Source of the DNA: JAGLQA01 sp023135565
GTDB taxonomy: Bacteria > Acidobacteriota > Aminicenantia > UBA2199
Direction: 5' to 3'
NCBI GenBank assembly: GCA_030639305.1
Contig: DAOWCY010000001.1
Location: forward strand, 1 to 64,000
Length of the DNA stretch: 64,000 bases
Part shown: positions 17,089 through 25,320 of the stretch, in pieces
How positions within the stretch are numbered: position 1 is the first letter of the stretch
How the letters are laid out: the number at the start of each line of letters is the position of its first letter
Position numbers and translations under genes: made by a program
The notes under the pieces: generated by a model
Databases searched by the model: none
What the model was told of the DNA's origin: nothing
What the model saw: only the letters and a program-made list of their open reading frames with translations

Positions 17089-17271
17089 ATGATGCGGAAA
17101 ATTTTGAAGCTACTGATGGTAGCTATTATGATAGTAGGTATTGCTTTCTCTATCTCTAACTTCGTTTCGTTTGAAACGACAGCAGCTGGTGGAAAAGGTA
17201 TCTGGGTTGAGGGGCCTGATGGCTCTTACTATTGCGGGAATAAAGGAACAGAATGCGCTTTGCCGAGATGA
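17089..17271 (+). CDS. Small secreted two-Cys peptide
   Basis: 60 residues. A hydrophobic N-terminal signal/helix (about 5-25) is followed by a short Gly-rich mature part with two Cys (YYCGNKGTECALPR). It has its own consensus promoter and ribosome binding site, which argues for a real gene. In Bacteroidota, NVEALA-type small secreted peptides with Cys-rich tails sit beside six-bladed propeller genes, and this arrangement is analogous although the NVEALA motif itself is absent. The thioredoxin-like protein at 18779 could act on its disulfide (inference). Confidence 0.65.
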   Translation: MMRKILKLLMVAIMIVGIAFSISNFVSFETTAAGGKGIWVEGPDGSYYCGNKGTECALPR

Positions 17272-17348
17272 ACCAAAGGATTAAAACTAAACCTCTGAGG
17301 TTGCGCCATGGTTGGAGTGAAGCTTTTGTGTATTGTTCTTACCATACA

Positions 17349-17447
17349 GGACTTTGGTTGTATCGCCGAAACCTGAACATAGGACTTTGGTTGTATTACC
17401 TTGAATCCATTATAGAACTTTGGCTCTATGTTTTTAAGAGCAAAATT
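17349..17447. repeat. 33-bp tandem repeat, three copies
   Basis: GGACTTTGGTTGTAT begins copies at 17349 and 17382; a diverged copy (GAACTTTGGCTCTAT) begins at 17415. The period is 33 bp. Related words (AACTTTAGTTGTAT) occur at about 36971 upstream of the papain gene. The rest of 17272-17504 shows no gene. Confidence 0.7.
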
Positions 17448-17504
17448 AGTGCCAACTTTACAACTAAAGGCCAATTGAATTTCTTATTTGCTCTGTTACA
17501 ATAT

Positions 17505-17672
17505 GTGTGAGGAAGAATAAATTGAAGCAGATGAAATGTGATGAAGTAAAAAAAAGAGGTAGCTCATCGTTGGTGGTGGTGATGAGCCGCCACATAAATA
17601 AATCAAAAAAAACCGTTTTGGAGAATTCCCCTTTAGATGTGGTGAGGGGTTTCTCATGTATGGGAGGAAGAA
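17505..17672 (+). promoter_or_regulatory. Structured 5' leader of propeller gene B
   Basis: Second copy of the leader described before propeller A. Hairpin at 17621-17655: GAGAA/TTCTC outer stem, CCCCT/AGGGG inner stem, followed at once by the ribosome binding site GGGAGGA. Confidence 0.6.
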
Positions 17673-18761
17673 ATGAAATCAGTTGCAAAATTGGCAGCCG
17701 TTATGCTGTCGGTTATTCTTTGTTTTAGTACCGTTGGTACAAGCGAATTATTTGGAGTTAATGTCGAATACGTTGGGAAATTAAATGTTTCCGCAAAACC
17801 GGCCCTATTGATGCCGTGGTCCTTTTGTGTTACAGAGGATGGTCTTTTCATCATCCCTGATAAGGAAGCCGGGGATATAAAAATCTATGAAAAGGTCGGG
17901 GAGACATTGGAATATATTAAGACCATCGGGCGCAAAGGTTTTGGCCCGGGTGAACTTGTATATCCGGCATATTGTTCTTATAACAAAAAGGAGAGTAAAT
18001 TTCTTGTAATGGATATAGGGCAGAGAAAAATTTTTGTGTATGACCGGATAGGCCGAACAGACTTCAAACGAGATAAGGAAATCTATTGTTTGCGGTTAGG
18101 AGAAGACGTCCAGTTAATAGATGGTAGCGATAAATTAATAATTTCTGGATATAAAGAGAGTCCTCAAGGGATTGCTCATGAACTTTACTCTACTAATATA
18201 AAAGATGGCAGTTTGGACTTTTTATTACCTTCTTATCATAAATACGGATTGGCACTAGGTGACGAAAATAAGGAGGATTCTCTAAAGCGAGCATTAGGAG
18301 TAAGAGGTTGGTTCGATGTTCAGGGCGAGGATATTTATTTTGTCTGGGAAGGTGATTTAAGAATTACCAAACTAAATATCAATACAAAGACAACACAGGT
18401 GTTTGGGCCGAAAGTGAGTACTAAATACAAATCGCCTGCCGATATAGTTGATACATTGCTTGATATCCGTAGTCAAGGAAAATTTCATCAATATAGTAGT
18501 GAAAAATCGCGAAGGTCATTTGTAAGGAATATCTTTACACGTTCGGAGTATCTCTTTGTGGTTTATGAAGGACCGGGGAAATCAAAATTCTTTCTACAAT
18601 TTTACACGTTGAATGGCGATTTTATAAAAGAAGTACCAATCTCACATCAACCTGACCGTAGGATGTGGTTCGACAAAGACAAGGGTATTTTGTATTCTCT
18701 CGCCGACAACACGAACGAAAACAAGAACGACTATTTTATTTTGAAATATAAAATTCAATGA
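17673..18761 (+). CDS. Secreted six-bladed beta-propeller protein B
   Basis: 362 residues, signal peptide MKSVAKLAAVMLSVILCFS, same blade pattern as propeller A (EDGLFIIPDKEAGDIKIYEK, GRKGFGPGEL). Ribosome binding site GGAGGA before the ATG. The copies differ mainly in loop regions, consistent with an older tandem duplication. The thioredoxin-like gene starts 17 nt after its stop, so the two form an operon. Confidence 0.8.
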   Translation: MKSVAKLAAVMLSVILCFSTVGTSELFGVNVEYVGKLNVSAKPALLMPWSFCVTEDGLFIIPDKEAGDIKIYEKVGETLEYIKTIGRKGFGPGELVYPAYCSYNKKESKFLVMDIGQRKIFVYDRIGRTDFKRDKEIYCLRLGEDVQLIDGSDKLIISGYKESPQGIAHELYSTNIKDGSLDFLLPSYHKYGLALGDENKEDSLKRALGVRGWFDVQGEDIYFVWEGDLRITKLNINTKTTQVFGPKVSTKYKSPADIVDTLLDIRSQGKFHQYSSEKSRRSFVRNIFTRSEYLFVVYEGPGKSKFFLQFYTLNGDFIKEVPISHQPDRRMWFDKDKGILYSLADNTNENKNDYFILKYKIQ

Positions 18762-18778
18762 AATTGAGGATTATATAA

Positions 18779-19294
18779 GTGAAAAACTATGTCATAGGGG
18801 TAATGGCAGTAATCATATTAGTGCTGTCAAGCCTCCTGTACAAAGAAAGCCGGATACCGGCAACCCCAACTTTCCCCCTGGTGGAAACATCGAAAAAAAT
18901 CGATGTGGAAGTGCCTTTCTTTCTATATGTGTTCTTCAAAAAAAACAATTGCCGCGACTGTATGGAGTTTATCGAAACCCTCAATGATCTGCCGGGCCAA
19001 TTTATCGTAACTGGCATCGTACCCGAAAACGAACTAAAAGATGAAATAGAACTGAGAGAAATTACAGGCGCTAAATTCCCGTTAATAAGTTCTAAAAAGT
19101 TCAAGAAATATATCCCCTGGTATACTCCCACAACTATCGGCGTTTCACCGAACGGCGATATGGTTTTTGTCCTGCCGGGAGTGCCGGGAGAAAAAGAGTA
19201 TTTGAAAACCTTTCTAAACTCCCTATACGGGAAACTATACCCCATTTTGTTAGAAGAAAAGATTTCAAAGGCTAAAAGAAATAAGTCCGAGTAA
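18779..19294 (+). CDS. Membrane-anchored thioredoxin-like protein
   Basis: 171 residues with a GTG start. The N-terminal anchor (about 4-20) is followed by a thioredoxin-like fold with the redox motif CRDC (58-61) and GAKFPLISS near the usual cis-Pro region. Probably faces the periplasm and reduces or isomerises disulfides. Encoded in an operon with propeller B and near the small two-Cys peptide, so that peptide or the propellers are candidate substrates. A degenerate copy lies at 16892. Confidence 0.7.
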   Translation: MKNYVIGVMAVIILVLSSLLYKESRIPATPTFPLVETSKKIDVEVPFFLYVFFKKNNCRDCMEFIETLNDLPGQFIVTGIVPENELKDEIELREITGAKFPLISSKKFKKYIPWYTPTTIGVSPNGDMVFVLPGVPGEKEYLKTFLNSLYGKLYPILLEEKISKAKRNKSE

Positions 19295-19505
19295 GGAGCG
19301 GCCCCACGTGCGTGGGGTGGCGTTAGAAAGGAGTAGGGAAATTTTTCGCCTCCGGCGGCCCCACGCACGTGGGGTGGCGTTAAGCGGCTTATTGGCCGGG
19401 GACGCCGAAACAGCGGAGGAACGCAGTGCGTTCACCCTAATTTCCCACCTTAATTTGTGGAAAATTCCCCCCGCGAAGCGGCTCATAGGCTCCCCACGCC
19501 GTGGG
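19294..19505. repeat. Mosaic palindromic element cluster
   Basis: Palindromes CCCCACGTGCGTGGGG and CCCCACGCACGTGGGG, a GCCTCCGGCGGCC module and GCGAAGCGGCTC modules. Long frames on both strands through here are translations of the repeats. From 19505 to 19751 only the inverted CACAGAGG repeat is recognised. Confidence 0.8.
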
Positions 19506-19611
19506 GTTTTTCAACAAACTCCTATACTACGTATTAGCAAAAATCTTGTTTTTTTACGAAGATTTTTTAAACGTGAAGAAGTCGTTTCTCCCACGTTCAT
19601 GGGCTGCGGGC

Positions 19612-19650
19612 ACGCCCCCCCTCTGTGTCCTCGGTGCTCTCTGTGGCTAA
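19612..19650. repeat. CACAGAGG-type repeat, right island border (inverted)
   Basis: CTCTGTGTCCTCGGTGCTCT and CTGTGGCTA: the reverse complement of the type seen at 7929-7966 and 6221-6252. Confidence 0.7.
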
Positions 19651-19751
19651 AATTGCTTTTTTTTGTTTTAAAGATTGTGTGGTATACTTACAGCAGAGGC
19701 TGGGGAATCCAAAACCAGCCGTGTGAAAAAAAATAAACGAACGAGGTTAGC

Positions 19752-20537
19752 ATGAACTTTGTAGACTTTCACTGCCACTTAGATATGGAAGATTTCGCCG
19801 GCAAAAGAGAAGAAATCATAAAAGAATGCTTCGCTTCCGGTTTTTCTAAACTGGTCACAGTAGCCGATCCCTATGAAAAAGATTCGCTGAGAATAACAAC
19901 TGAAATCCTGGGATATCACAAGAATATCTTTTGTACTGCCGCGGCCCACCCCCACAACGCCGATAAATATTCACCGCAAGTTGAAAAAGACCTGCTGCAA
20001 TTCCTGAAAAATAAAGATTTTGAAGAAAAGGTTCTCGCTGTCGGCGAGGCGGGTCTCGATTATCACTACAATTTCTCCACCCCGGAAAACCAGCAGAGAG
20101 TATTTAAAAGACAAATAGCTATTGCCAAAGAACTGCGACTGCCCTTAATCATTCATTCGCGGCAGGCGGAGAAAGAGACGCTGAACATCCTCGAAAAGAC
20201 AAAGTTCAGCAGGCCGGTGGTGTTTCACTGTTACACCGGGACCATAGAAGACGCCCGGGAAATTTTAAAACGGGGATATTATATCTCTATCTCCGGTATC
20301 GTGACTTTTAAGAAAAGCGAGTTTTTACGGGAGATCGTAGAAATCATTCCTTTAAGTAAGATTTTTACCGAGACCGATTCGCCTTATTTATCGCCTCAAC
20401 CTTTCCGGGGGCGGCTCAACACACCGCTGCGGGTCAAATTGGTAGCCGAAAAAATAGCAGAAGTGAAGGGCGTTCCTTTAGAAAAACTCAACAAAGCGGT
20501 AAACAGCAATTTCAGGAAATTATTGAAAAACACTTGA
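19752..20537 (+). CDS. tatD: TatD-family metal-dependent DNase
   Basis: 261 residues, a full-length TIM-barrel hydrolase. Metal ligands visible: DFHCHLD (HxH near the N-terminus), GEAGLDYHY (Glu), IIHSR and FHCYTG (His) and ETDSPYL (Asp). TatD enzymes are 3'-5' exonucleases acting on DNA or RNA and D-tyrosyl adducts. Ribosome binding site GAGG precedes the ATG. No neighbouring metG or DNA-repair gene. Confidence 0.9.
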   Translation: MNFVDFHCHLDMEDFAGKREEIIKECFASGFSKLVTVADPYEKDSLRITTEILGYHKNIFCTAAAHPHNADKYSPQVEKDLLQFLKNKDFEEKVLAVGEAGLDYHYNFSTPENQQRVFKRQIAIAKELRLPLIIHSRQAEKETLNILEKTKFSRPVVFHCYTGTIEDAREILKRGYYISISGIVTFKKSEFLREIVEIIPLSKIFTETDSPYLSPQPFRGRLNTPLRVKLVAEKIAEVKGVPLEKLNKAVNSNFRKLLKNT

Positions 20538-20546
20538 AGTATTGTT

Positions 20547-20712
20547 GGCCTCCGGGGGGGCGGCGGGTGAGCGCTTTTGCTTCTAACTAATCAAAAGTTT
20601 TGTTCAAACTTTTTCAAAAGTTTGGCTCCCGGCAGGGCCGCCGGAGGCAAGCCCCACGCGAGTGGGGGGGCGATAAGGGGTTCCCCGTGCGTACGGGGCA
20701 AAACTTTTGTTA
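20547..20712. repeat. Mosaic palindromic element
   Basis: Contains the AT arm CAAAAGTTTTGTTCAAACTT, GGCAGGGCCGCCGGAGGC and CCCCGTGCGTACGGGG, between convergent tatD and the UPF0175 gene. Confidence 0.8.
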
Positions 20713-20769
20713 ATTAAACGGCTGGGGGTGCCGCGTCCGCCTCGATAATTTGTTTAAGAAGTTTTTCAC

Positions 20770-20994
20770 TTATCCGGAAAGCATACTGTCTACAGCTTTA
20801 ATATCCATCTCATAGTCATCGTCACTGTACACATAGGGGAATATGCCCCTCTTGGCTAACAACTCCAAATAAGTGCTGAATGAATACCCGGAGATTTCCG
20901 CTGCCTTTTCAGCGGTTACCTCTTTGGCTACAAGAAGACCGATAGATTCGTAAAATCTTCTTTCATCATCAGAATAATTTTCTAATAATAGCAT
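20770..20994 (-). CDS. UPF0175-family antitoxin, apparently orphan
   Basis: 74 residues. The pattern AKEVTAEKAAEISGYSFSTYLELLAKRGI matches the helix-turn-helix core of UPF0175 antitoxins, which normally pair with a PIN-domain or DUF3368 toxin. No toxin frame lies on either side; instead both flanks are mosaic repeats. It has its own consensus promoter and ribosome binding site (GAGGT), so it is probably expressed as a solitary regulator or survivor of a lost toxin-antitoxin pair. Confidence 0.75.
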   Translation of the reverse strand: MLLLENYSDDERRFYESIGLLVAKEVTAEKAAEISGYSFSTYLELLAKRGIFPYVYSDDDYEMDIKAVDSMLSG

Positions 20995-21013
20995 CCGTTT
21001 ACCTCATGTCAAT

Positions 21014-21042
21014 AGTATAGTATCAAAAAATAGATTTGTCAA
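21014..21042 (-). promoter_or_regulatory. Promoter of the UPF0175 gene
   Basis: On the minus strand TTGACA (21042-21037), 17-nt spacer, TATACT (21019-21014). Confidence 0.75.
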
Positions 21043-21051
21043 TTCCTTTCC

Positions 21052-21174
21052 TGCCTTCGGCGACCCTGCCGGGGGCCAAACTTTTGAAAAAGTTTGATCA
21101 AAACTTTTGTTAATTTAGAAGCGAGAAGCACTCCCCGCGGCGGAGCCGCTTATCGCCCCCCCACGCGAGTGGGG
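21052..21174. repeat. Mosaic palindromic element
   Basis: GGCGACCCTGCCGGGGGCC, AAACTTTTGAAAAAGTTTGA and CCCCACGCGAGTGGGG. The last module reaches the stop codon of the TonB-dependent receptor. Confidence 0.8.
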
Positions 21175-23403
21175 CTAAAAATAAAAATTAATGCCGGCAG
21201 AAAAGTCTAACCTCTTACCCGCCGGGATGTCGGGATCTGGATTGGCATAATAAGACTCATTCAAAAGATTAGAGGCTTTCAAATATAAAAAGAAATTTGC
21301 GGAAAAATAATACCCGGCTTTCAAATCCAAAAGATGATATACGTCATTGATAACCTCAGCGGGGCCGGGATCGCTCTTCTCAAAGGAATGCAAATAGTTC
21401 AGTTCACACCAGAATTTGTCTATCATCAGCTTGCCGCCTAACAAGAGCCGCGGAGCAGGAATATCGTTCAAAGGCGTATCGCCGGTTCCGCTCCGGCCCC
21501 GGTAATAGATGTAATTGCCGAATATTTCCAGGTTTTGCAGGGGGAATAATTGCAGTTCGATTTCCGCGCCCCGGATGGTGCCCCGGTCGATATTGTCGTG
21601 GGTGTAGAAATCCTCACCGGTGCGGTACCGTTCGATCATGTCATCCACCCGGTATGAGAAAAGGTAAAGCCCTAAAAACACCTTACTTGAAAAAAACTTG
21701 ACGCCGCTGTCGATATTAAAACTCTTTTCCGCTTTGAGATTAGGGTTGGCAATCACGTACCTGCGCCCGGTGAGCCCGCTGTAGAAGGCTTCGCTCAAAG
21801 AAGGCGTGCGGTAAGCCCTGCCCAGGTTAACGAATAAAGACACAGATTTGCCGATTTTTTTGGTGACGCCCAAAAAAGCGGAAGGCGAGTTGGCTTGAAG
21901 TTCCCGGGGTGCGCCGTCCATTTCGGTTTTTAGGGAGAAAAATGTATAACGCGCTCCGCCGAAAAAATCGAAACCGGGCAGCCCGGAATAGTCGAAAGTG
22001 AAATAAAGCCCGGTGTCGCTGCGCCTGCCGTTTTGCAGCGGCAGGGAGGTGAAAACCGGGTCCAATTCGCTTGCTCGTGTGGTGTTTTCGATGTCCACAT
22101 TTGTCCGGGAATACTGTTCGATGCCGACCCGGTAGGAAAGAGTGCTGGAAATGGTTTTGTCCAGGTTGATTTTGATGCCGAAATTGCGGGCCGTGGTTTC
22201 GGAAAAATCGCGGGAGCCTTTGCCGCTGTCGGTTTTCTCTAAGGCGTATCGGGTGGGATTAAGATAGAATTGAAAAGCCAATGTCCCTTTTTTGATTATA
22301 CTTTTTTCCCGGAACTGGAGATTAACGGTATGATTAATTTCCCGGGGCACGGTGGTGAATTTGCCGGGAATGTTGTCCCGGGTGGGTTTGCCCACGTCCT
22401 TGCTATAGCCGCCTAAGTAACCGAAAAGTAAATCCCGCTGTTCTGAATAGTAAGAGAGGTTAAAAACTCCGCAGTAGTTGGAGTACCCGGAATTGAGTAT
22501 CTCTTCTCCGGGTGCAGAGTAGTTCCCGGCAGCGGCTGCCTGGAAACCGGTATATATATTAAATTTCCCGGCTTTTTGCACAAAAGTAAAACCGCTGCTG
22601 ACTTTTTCGTTAATGGCGCTGTAATTTAAATTCAGTGAACTCTTGCCGTAATCTTCCCGGCCTAACTCCGGCCCGGTAAACAACTGCACCACTCCACCGA
22701 TGGCGTCGGAACCGTATATCACGGAAGAAGACGACCTGACCACTTCGATGCGTCTTATTAGTTCCGGGGCGATAAAAGAGGCCGACGTGCCGGCCCTGCG
22801 GTCGCTTGTCAGGCGGGTGCCGTTCGCCAACAGCAGCACACGGCGCCTGGCCAGGCCGCGGATACTGGGAGTCACGGAAAACCCGCCGGAGCCGATAAAA
22901 TGAACCCCGGGACTGTTCTGCAAGGTTTCCACTAAGTTTTCGGCGATTTTTTCTTTTATTTCCAATTCGGAAACAACGCTTTCCGCCATGGGCACGGAGA
23001 TCGATTTCTCTTCTTCGCTTAAGGCCGTCACCGTCAGTTCCTCGCGCAAATGTTCTTTAGGAATCATCAACACTTCTATTTTTTTGATCTCCCGGTCCAT
23101 TTTGACTCTCAAGGTGGTGGAATAGTAAAAATTATTCTGGAACACTAAGTGAACGATTTCATATTCATCGGGAACGGTGATTTCGAATGTTCCATCTTTG
23201 GCGGAAAAGAAATACCGGTTGGTTTCTTTTAGCAGTATCCTGGCAGTGTCGATGGATTTGAAATTAACGTTTTTTATAACGCCTTCGATCTTCTTCGAGA
23301 AAAGGGGAAAGCATATGCCTATTAATAAAATAGCGGTAATAACGATACGAAGCAGGCCCGGTACAGCTCGTTTTTTCAATGAGATTTGTTGTTTGTTTTC
23401 CAT
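21175..23403 (-). CDS. TonB-dependent outer-membrane receptor
   Basis: 742 residues. A signal/anchor (LLRIVITAILLIGICFPLFS) is followed by a short carboxypeptidase-regulatory-like domain (about 35-120), a plug domain (VVSELEIKEKIAENLVETLQ, GVHFIGSGGFSVTPSIRGLA, VVRSSSSVIYGSDAIGGVVQ) and a beta-barrel ending in an aromatic residue (FSAGINFYF). The family imports siderophores, cobalamin or other large ligands using TonB energy. No exbBD/tonB genes or Fur/cobalamin-riboswitch signals are seen nearby, so the ligand is unknown. No Shine-Dalgarno sequence precedes the start. Confidence 0.9.
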   Translation of the reverse strand: MENKQQISLKKRAVPGLLRIVITAILLIGICFPLFSKKIEGVIKNVNFKSIDTARILLKETNRYFFSAKDGTFEITVPDEYEIVHLVFQNNFYYSTTLRVKMDREIKKIEVLMIPKEHLREELTVTALSEEEKSISVPMAESVVSELEIKEKIAENLVETLQNSPGVHFIGSGGFSVTPSIRGLARRRVLLLANGTRLTSDRRAGTSASFIAPELIRRIEVVRSSSSVIYGSDAIGGVVQLFTGPELGREDYGKSSLNLNYSAINEKVSSGFTFVQKAGKFNIYTGFQAAAAGNYSAPGEEILNSGYSNYCGVFNLSYYSEQRDLLFGYLGGYSKDVGKPTRDNIPGKFTTVPREINHTVNLQFREKSIIKKGTLAFQFYLNPTRYALEKTDSGKGSRDFSETTARNFGIKINLDKTISSTLSYRVGIEQYSRTNVDIENTTRASELDPVFTSLPLQNGRRSDTGLYFTFDYSGLPGFDFFGGARYTFFSLKTEMDGAPRELQANSPSAFLGVTKKIGKSVSLFVNLGRAYRTPSLSEAFYSGLTGRRYVIANPNLKAEKSFNIDSGVKFFSSKVFLGLYLFSYRVDDMIERYRTGEDFYTHDNIDRGTIRGAEIELQLFPLQNLEIFGNYIYYRGRSGTGDTPLNDIPAPRLLLGGKLMIDKFWCELNYLHSFEKSDPGPAEVINDVYHLLDLKAGYYFSANFFLYLKASNLLNESYYANPDPDIPAGKRLDFSAGINFYF

Positions 23404-23483
23404 TAAAAATATACGAATTTTTTCTTATAAAGTTTCCGGGTCGGCGTAGGGGGCGGCGGGGACGGCGCCCCCCAACTAAGTTT

Positions 23484-25247
23484 TTATTTCACCGCTTTTT
23501 TCCAGCGGGCCAACTTCTCCTCGATGTCCACCCGGTCTTTTTCCCGTTTTGCCATTTTCAAGGCTTCTCTGCCCCACTTCACAGCCTCGCGGAAATTCCC
23601 TAATCCCGCGTGGATGGTCGCCAGGGTATCTAAGTTGGCGCTGTTCCGGTCATATCGTACCGAATGCTCTGCTATTTGCAGGGATGTTTTATCGATTTCT
23701 TCCATTTCCACAAAAGCCCAGGCCAGGCTGTTAAACGTCCTGGACAGGGAATTTTTATTGACATTCCCGGCATTTTTTATTTTGTTGTACTCATTTATAA
23801 TTAATTGGGAAGCTTTCTGTTGTTCTCCATTACGGGCCAGGAGCACCGCCTTATTCACCATCATGTAGGTGCTGGGTTTAGGGTAGGCTTTTCGCTCCAT
23901 CTCGGCCAGCATCCCTAAAGCCCGGTTTACAAAAAAACCGTACCTTTTGGCCAGCCGGATAATCAGTTGCACTCTACAGTTTTTATCTTTGAAAGAGTCG
24001 ATCATCCCCTTTAAGATAAATACCACTACTTTCACCTCTTCCGTTTTTCCTAAGCGGGAAAAGAACCCGGCAATATTCTCAAGCTCGGGGAACGACTTAA
24101 AAAGCATTTTCTCATTTACTTTTTTTTTGGTAACGGATAGTATGTCGAGCAATTCTTTCGTGTATTTCTCTGTCTCCGTTTTTTTCTTCTCATTATGTTT
24201 GTGTTCGATTATTTTCTGCAAAATAGCAAGATAAGTTAAGGGCGGCAACTCCCAACTTCGTTTTTTTAAACGGCTTTTAAAGGCAGCGGCAATTTTACCG
24301 GCCCACATCGTGACTTTATCTTCCCGGTGTAAGGCAAGGTAACATCGTATTAAGCCCTGCAAAAGCTTTATGTCCCGGTAGGGTTCGATTCGCAGCTTCC
24401 TGGAGAGGGCGTGTTCAAAAACCTTGACCGCGGTTTTATGATCCCCGGCGCTGGTCAGCCAATTGATCCACATGGTCAGCGGGTTCTCCTTTTTTAAGTC
24501 GAAGCGGAAACTATCAGGGTAATATAAGCGGATGATACCGGTAAATTCATTATTATGTCGCCGGGCATACTTGACGCCGCGGCGCCCTATTTTGTTTTCT
24601 AAAGTCAAATAAAGGAAAAGGGCCAGCCTTTCCCGGGTTCTCTGCCGGTTGGAGCTGTCGGGCCCGGCCGAAGCCTGCAGGGCCTTTCGTAAAAGGTCGA
24701 TATTCGGTTCATATTGATCGGAAGTCAACATGGTTCTTTTGTCCCATCGCGCTGCTTTAAACAGCGCTTTCCAGTCGGCGGGATTTTCCAGCAGCCGTTT
24801 GATCAAGTGTTCCCTATCTTTTGCCTGTCCCAGCCACTTTATAACACTTTTAAGCGATTCGTCGGGCAGGTTGGTGTCCAGTTCCACGCCCTCCCGGGAG
24901 AATAATTTCATAGTAGGAAAGAACCTAACCCGGTGTTTATCTACGTATTCTCTGCCCTTTTGTTCGGTTGACTCGACATAGAGGAGTATTACATCTTTCG
25001 TTACTTCACGGAACTCGTTCATTAAGAGGATATCCTCTTTTGCCTTCTGGCAGGGACCGCACCAGGTGGCGGAATAAAAGACAAGAACCGGTTTGGTCTT
25101 CTCTTTTGCTATAGTCAATATTTCGGCGAAACTGTTTTGTTCCGTGTACCAGCGGCATTTGCCGATATTAACTTGTTTTCCCCGGGGGAAGAGCATCATG
25201 CTCATTACGAATAGACCCAGGCAGCAAACGACAACCTTAAACTTCAT
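23484..25247 (-). CDS. Secreted thioredoxin-fold protein with TPR-like helical domain
   Basis: 587 residues. A signal peptide is followed by a thioredoxin-like domain with WCGPC at 62-66 and the cis-Pro loop RFFPTMK. The rest (about 160-587) is helical with TPR-like pairs; clear units lie near the end (SLQIAEHSVRYDRNSANLDT LATIHAGLGNFREAVKWG). Probably a periplasmic thiol oxidoreductase that docks partners through its TPRs. Ribosome binding site GAGGAGG. Transcribed in the same direction as the TonB receptor, 80 nt upstream of it. Confidence 0.8.
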   Translation of the reverse strand: MKFKVVVCCLGLFVMSMMLFPRGKQVNIGKCRWYTEQNSFAEILTIAKEKTKPVLVFYSATWCGPCQKAKEDILLMNEFREVTKDVILLYVESTEQKGREYVDKHRVRFFPTMKLFSREGVELDTNLPDESLKSVIKWLGQAKDREHLIKRLLENPADWKALFKAARWDKRTMLTSDQYEPNIDLLRKALQASAGPDSSNRQRTRERLALFLYLTLENKIGRRGVKYARRHNNEFTGIIRLYYPDSFRFDLKKENPLTMWINWLTSAGDHKTAVKVFEHALSRKLRIEPYRDIKLLQGLIRCYLALHREDKVTMWAGKIAAAFKSRLKKRSWELPPLTYLAILQKIIEHKHNEKKKTETEKYTKELLDILSVTKKKVNEKMLFKSFPELENIAGFFSRLGKTEEVKVVVFILKGMIDSFKDKNCRVQLIIRLAKRYGFFVNRALGMLAEMERKAYPKPSTYMMVNKAVLLARNGEQQKASQLIINEYNKIKNAGNVNKNSLSRTFNSLAWAFVEMEEIDKTSLQIAEHSVRYDRNSANLDTLATIHAGLGNFREAVKWGREALKMAKREKDRVDIEEKLARWKKAVK

Positions 25248-25320
25248 TCAGCCTCCTCTATTTTTGGGTATGTTAAGTCGGGATAATAATTTTACAGGAA
25301 AAAAAGTGATTTTTCAATAG

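Noticed and set aside
17229..17510. Frames on both strands over the 33-bp repeats (GLWLY and IQPKS iterations)
   Set aside because: A repeat of 33 bp stays open in several frames; no ribosome binding site or known domain.
19308..19736. 142-codon plus frame and overlapping minus frames
   Set aside because: Composed of mosaic palindromes and the CACAGAGG repeat.
21052..21174. Cobalamin or other riboswitch for the TonB receptor
   Set aside because: The sequence upstream of the receptor start (23404-23480) is short and shows no conserved riboswitch box; 21052-21174 is downstream and is a mosaic repeat.
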